Positions 62,446 to 64,000 of a stretch of DNA of 64,000 nt are shown piece by piece. Location: positions 1,054,001 through 1,118,000 of the forward strand of contig NZ_LR215048.1 in NCBI RefSeq assembly GCF_900660745.1, given 5' to 3'. Made by a program: the position numbers and the translations under genes. Source of the stretch: Haploplasma axanthum. GTDB taxonomy: Bacteria; Bacillota_I; Bacilli_A; Acholeplasmatales; Acholeplasmataceae. Under the pieces are notes generated by a model. The model searched no databases. It saw nothing but the letters and a program-made list of their open reading frames with translations, and was not told the origin of the DNA. How positions within the stretch are numbered: the first letter of the stretch is position 1; every line of letters starts with the position of its first letter.

Positions 62446-63177
62446 ATGGAAAGACTTCAAAAAGTAATAGCACAAAGTAACGTTGCATCAAGACGTGAAG
62501 CAGAAAAAATGATCGTGGATGGACGTGTGGCGGTAAATGGTAAAGTTATTACTGAGCTTGGAACCAAAGTAAATCGGACTGACCGAATAACTGTTGATGG
62601 TAAAGTAATAAAAGTTGCTACTAAAAAGTATTTATTATTGAATAAACCAACAGGCTATTTATCTACTACAAAAGATGATAAAAAAAGAAGAACAATAATT
62701 GATCTAATTAGTACTGAATATAAAGATGACAGACTATACCCTGTAGGAAGATTAGACTACGACACTGCTGGATTAATTCTACTTACTAATGATGGAGAGT
62801 TAACACTAAAACTTACAAATCCGGAAATGGAACTTGAAAAAGAGTATTTTGTAAGAGTTAAAGGCATAGTTATTAGAAAAAAAATTGTTGAATTAAGAAA
62901 TGGAATATCAATCGGTGAAAAACAAAAAATAAAACCAATAGAAGTGAACCTTATTGAACTAGATAAAGAGAATCAATCTACACTTATAAGACTATTATTA
63001 GTAGATGATAAAAACGAAGATATTCGAAAAATGATGGAAGTTCTTGGCTTCCCTGTCAAGAATATCACAAGAACAAGTTACTCGTTTTTAACGCTAGAAG
63101 GTGTTAAACGAGGAGGATATCGTGAGTTAAGTGTACACGAGGTTCGTAAATTGCATTCGATTGGCACTAAAAAATAA
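62446..63177 (+). CDS. rluB: 23S rRNA pseudouridine synthase RluB
   Basis: A 243-aa RsuA-family enzyme. An N-terminal S4 RNA-binding domain (MERLQKVIAQSNVASRREAEK) is followed by the catalytic core with GRLDYDTAGLILLTNDGE, whose Asp attacks the uridine. It modifies helix 80 region U2605 in E. coli; here the target is inferred. GGAAGGAATGA precedes the ATG. Length matches the Firmicute form. Confidence 0.9.
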   Translation: MERLQKVIAQSNVASRREAEKMIVDGRVAVNGKVITELGTKVNRTDRITVDGKVIKVATKKYLLLNKPTGYLSTTKDDKKRRTIIDLISTEYKDDRLYPVGRLDYDTAGLILLTNDGELTLKLTNPEMELEKEYFVRVKGIVIRKKIVELRNGISIGEKQKIKPIEVNLIELDKENQSTLIRLLLVDDKNEDIRKMMEVLGFPVKNITRTSYSFLTLEGVKRGGYRELSVHEVRKLHSIGTKK

Positions 63178-63204
63178 AAAAGCAATGTTATTATTAAAAA
63201 AATA

Positions 63205-63213
63205 TGTTATAAT
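63205..63213 (+). promoter_or_regulatory. Extended -10 promoter of cmk-rpsA
   Basis: TGTTATAAT at 63205-63213; weak -35. The cmk start is 22 bases downstream. Confidence 0.5.
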
Positions 63214-63234
63214 TAAGAATAGTGGAGGAATGAG

Positions 63235-63906
63235 ATGAAAGAATTTCATGTTGCTATTGACGGACCTGCTGGATCAGGGAAAAGCACAATAAGTTCGCAG
63301 ATTGCTCAAAAACTTGGCTGGATACACGTTGATACAGGAGCTATGTATCGTGCTGTGACTTTATATGCTTTGGAAAATCAAGTAAATTTAAATAACGAAG
63401 ATAGTTATCAATTTTTAGATAATGTAAAAATCGATTACCAAGATGACAAAATACTATTAAATGGTAAAGATGTTAGCCGTGAAATTAGAAGCGAAGAAGT
63501 TACTAATAATGTTTCCTTAGTCTCAAGTTTTCCATATGTAAGAGAAAAAATGGTTTTTATTCAACAAAAAGCTGCAAAAGGTAAAAATATTATCATGGAT
63601 GGTAGAGATATTGGTACTGTTGTTTTACCAAATGCTAAGTTAAAAATATTTTTAACTGCTAATGTTGAAGAAAGAGCTAAAAGACGGTATAACGAACAAT
63701 TAATTAAGGGAGTTACCGTTGACTTTGAGGAGTTAGTAAACGACATTGCTATAAGAGATAAAAAGGATTCAACAAGAAAAGAATCACCTCTTAAAAAGGC
63801 AGTCGATGCTTGTGTAATTGATACTACTTATTTAACAATCGAACAAGTAGTTGATAAAATAATAAATTTGATTGAAAAAAAGGAGAATGAACAAGATGGA
63901 TATTAG
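63235..63906 (+). CDS. cmk: Cytidylate kinase
   Basis: A 223-aa kinase phosphorylating CMP and dCMP. P-loop DGPAGSGKST, HVDTGAMYRAVTLYAL, MDGRDIGTVVLPNA and IRDKKDSTRKESPL are family motifs. GTGGAGGA precedes ATG 63235. It overlaps rpsA by 11 bases, the conserved cmk-rpsA arrangement. Confidence 0.95.
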   Translation: MKEFHVAIDGPAGSGKSTISSQIAQKLGWIHVDTGAMYRAVTLYALENQVNLNNEDSYQFLDNVKIDYQDDKILLNGKDVSREIRSEEVTNNVSLVSSFPYVREKMVFIQQKAAKGKNIIMDGRDIGTVVLPNAKLKIFLTANVEERAKRRYNEQLIKGVTVDFEELVNDIAIRDKKDSTRKESPLKKAVDACVIDTTYLTIEQVVDKIINLIEKKENEQDGY

Positions 63907-64000
63907 AGTACTAAAGGTAGGAGACATCATTGAAGGAAAAGTTGTTGCTGTTACTGATAAAACCATCTTTTTGGATGTACAGTATTTTACAGAAGCGAGA
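63896..64000 (+). CDS. rpsA: S1 RNA-binding domain protein (RpsA/YpfD-like), N-terminal fragment
   Basis: 35 codons are visible before the window ends. DIRVLKVGDIIEGKVVAVTD with TIFLDVQYF is the start of an S1 domain. Its ATG lies inside cmk after AAGGAGAATG. Location after cmk identifies it as the ribosomal S1-like gene, but the number of S1 domains cannot be seen. Confidence 0.8.
   Translation, partial: MDIRVLKVGDIIEGKVVAVTDKTIFLDVQYFTEAR

Noticed and set aside
1-64000. Mycoplasma-type genetic code (TGA = Trp)
   Set aside because: Full-length genes such as mutL, potB and the lipase end at TGA, and Trp residues use TGG throughout.
1-64000. Mobile elements, prophage, CRISPR array or integrated island
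   Set aside because: No transposase, integrase, cas gene, regularly spaced repeats or tRNA-flanked insertion is visible. Gene order is mostly conserved housekeeping.

Overview
The window is a gene-dense, AT-rich chromosomal segment of low-GC Gram-positive (Firmicutes/Tenericutes) type. Gene order follows Bacillus in several blocks: alaS-ruvX-DUF1292-trmR-trhP1-trhP2...greA, yqeG-yqeH...yqeK-rsfS-comEA-comEC-holA...rpsT, recA-rny-ymdB, aroQ-efp, and cmk-rpsA. TGA is a stop codon here (mutL and potB end in it) and Trp is TGG, so this is not a Mycoplasma/Spiroplasma code-4 genome. The AT-richness, short intergenic gaps and thinned Bacillus operons (no ireB, udk, aroE, yqeI or nadD at their usual places) fit an Acholeplasma/Izemoplasma/Haloplasma-like lineage. 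That placement is inference. No rRNA, tRNA, IS element, prophage or CRISPR array is visible.

Layout. 1-3.6 kb: an end fragment of a Lys/Glu-rich protein, an ER/SipW-type signal peptidase, and two exported proteins with SipW-type leaders, the second carrying about seven Trp/Tyr-rich repeats resembling small carbohydrate-binding modules. 3.7-5.4 kb: a membrane PAS-GGDEF diguanylate cyclase. 5.5-7.7 kb (minus strand): a cation/proton antiporter behind a ydaO-type c-di-AMP riboswitch, and a deoxynucleoside kinase. 7.7-11.3 kb: lipase/phosphatase genes and an amino-acid permease. 11.5-15 kb: a membrane XRE protein with zinc ribbons and a two-gene membrane unit (large uncharacterised protein plus LemA). 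15.3-20.3 kb: uvrB, SGNH hydrolase, DegV protein, NADH oxidase. 20.4-24.3 kb: potABCD polyamine transporter. 24.6-29.3 kb: an XRE protein with 16 hydrophobic pentapeptides, DUF1653, a lipoprotein cyclophilin, two membrane proteins and an iron-type alcohol dehydrogenase. 29.4-34.4 kb: rnr-smpB-patatin-PAP2 plus a membrane protein.

34.4-41.8 kb: a T-box-controlled alaS operon running into tRNA-modification genes (trmR, trhP1, trhP2), a YgjP-like metallopeptidase and greA. 41.8-48.8 kb: ribosome-assembly and competence genes (yqeG, yqeH split by an apparent frameshift, yqeK, rsfS, comEA, comEC), holA, a DnaQ-like exonuclease, and rpsT on the minus strand. 48.9-54.1 kb: pgsA, recA, a minus-strand membrane protein, then the RNA-decay group rny-ymdB-ylbF-like, in which YmdB has lost the conserved active-site histidine. 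54.2-64 kb: an uncharacterised single-pass protein with a Rho_N/SAP-like segment, then a long collinear run mutS-mutL-miaA-aroK-aroQ-efp-rluB-cmk-rpsA (cut by the window end).

No wholly novel system is proven. The best leads are the SipW-type secretion locus with a repeat-rich substrate beside a c-di-GMP synthase, the XRE/pentapeptide-repeat regulator with a structured leader, the split yqeH, the active-site-altered YmdB, and the promoter-defined gene pair of a large membrane protein and LemA. Similarity statements rest on motif recognition and remembered family sequences; no database search was run.
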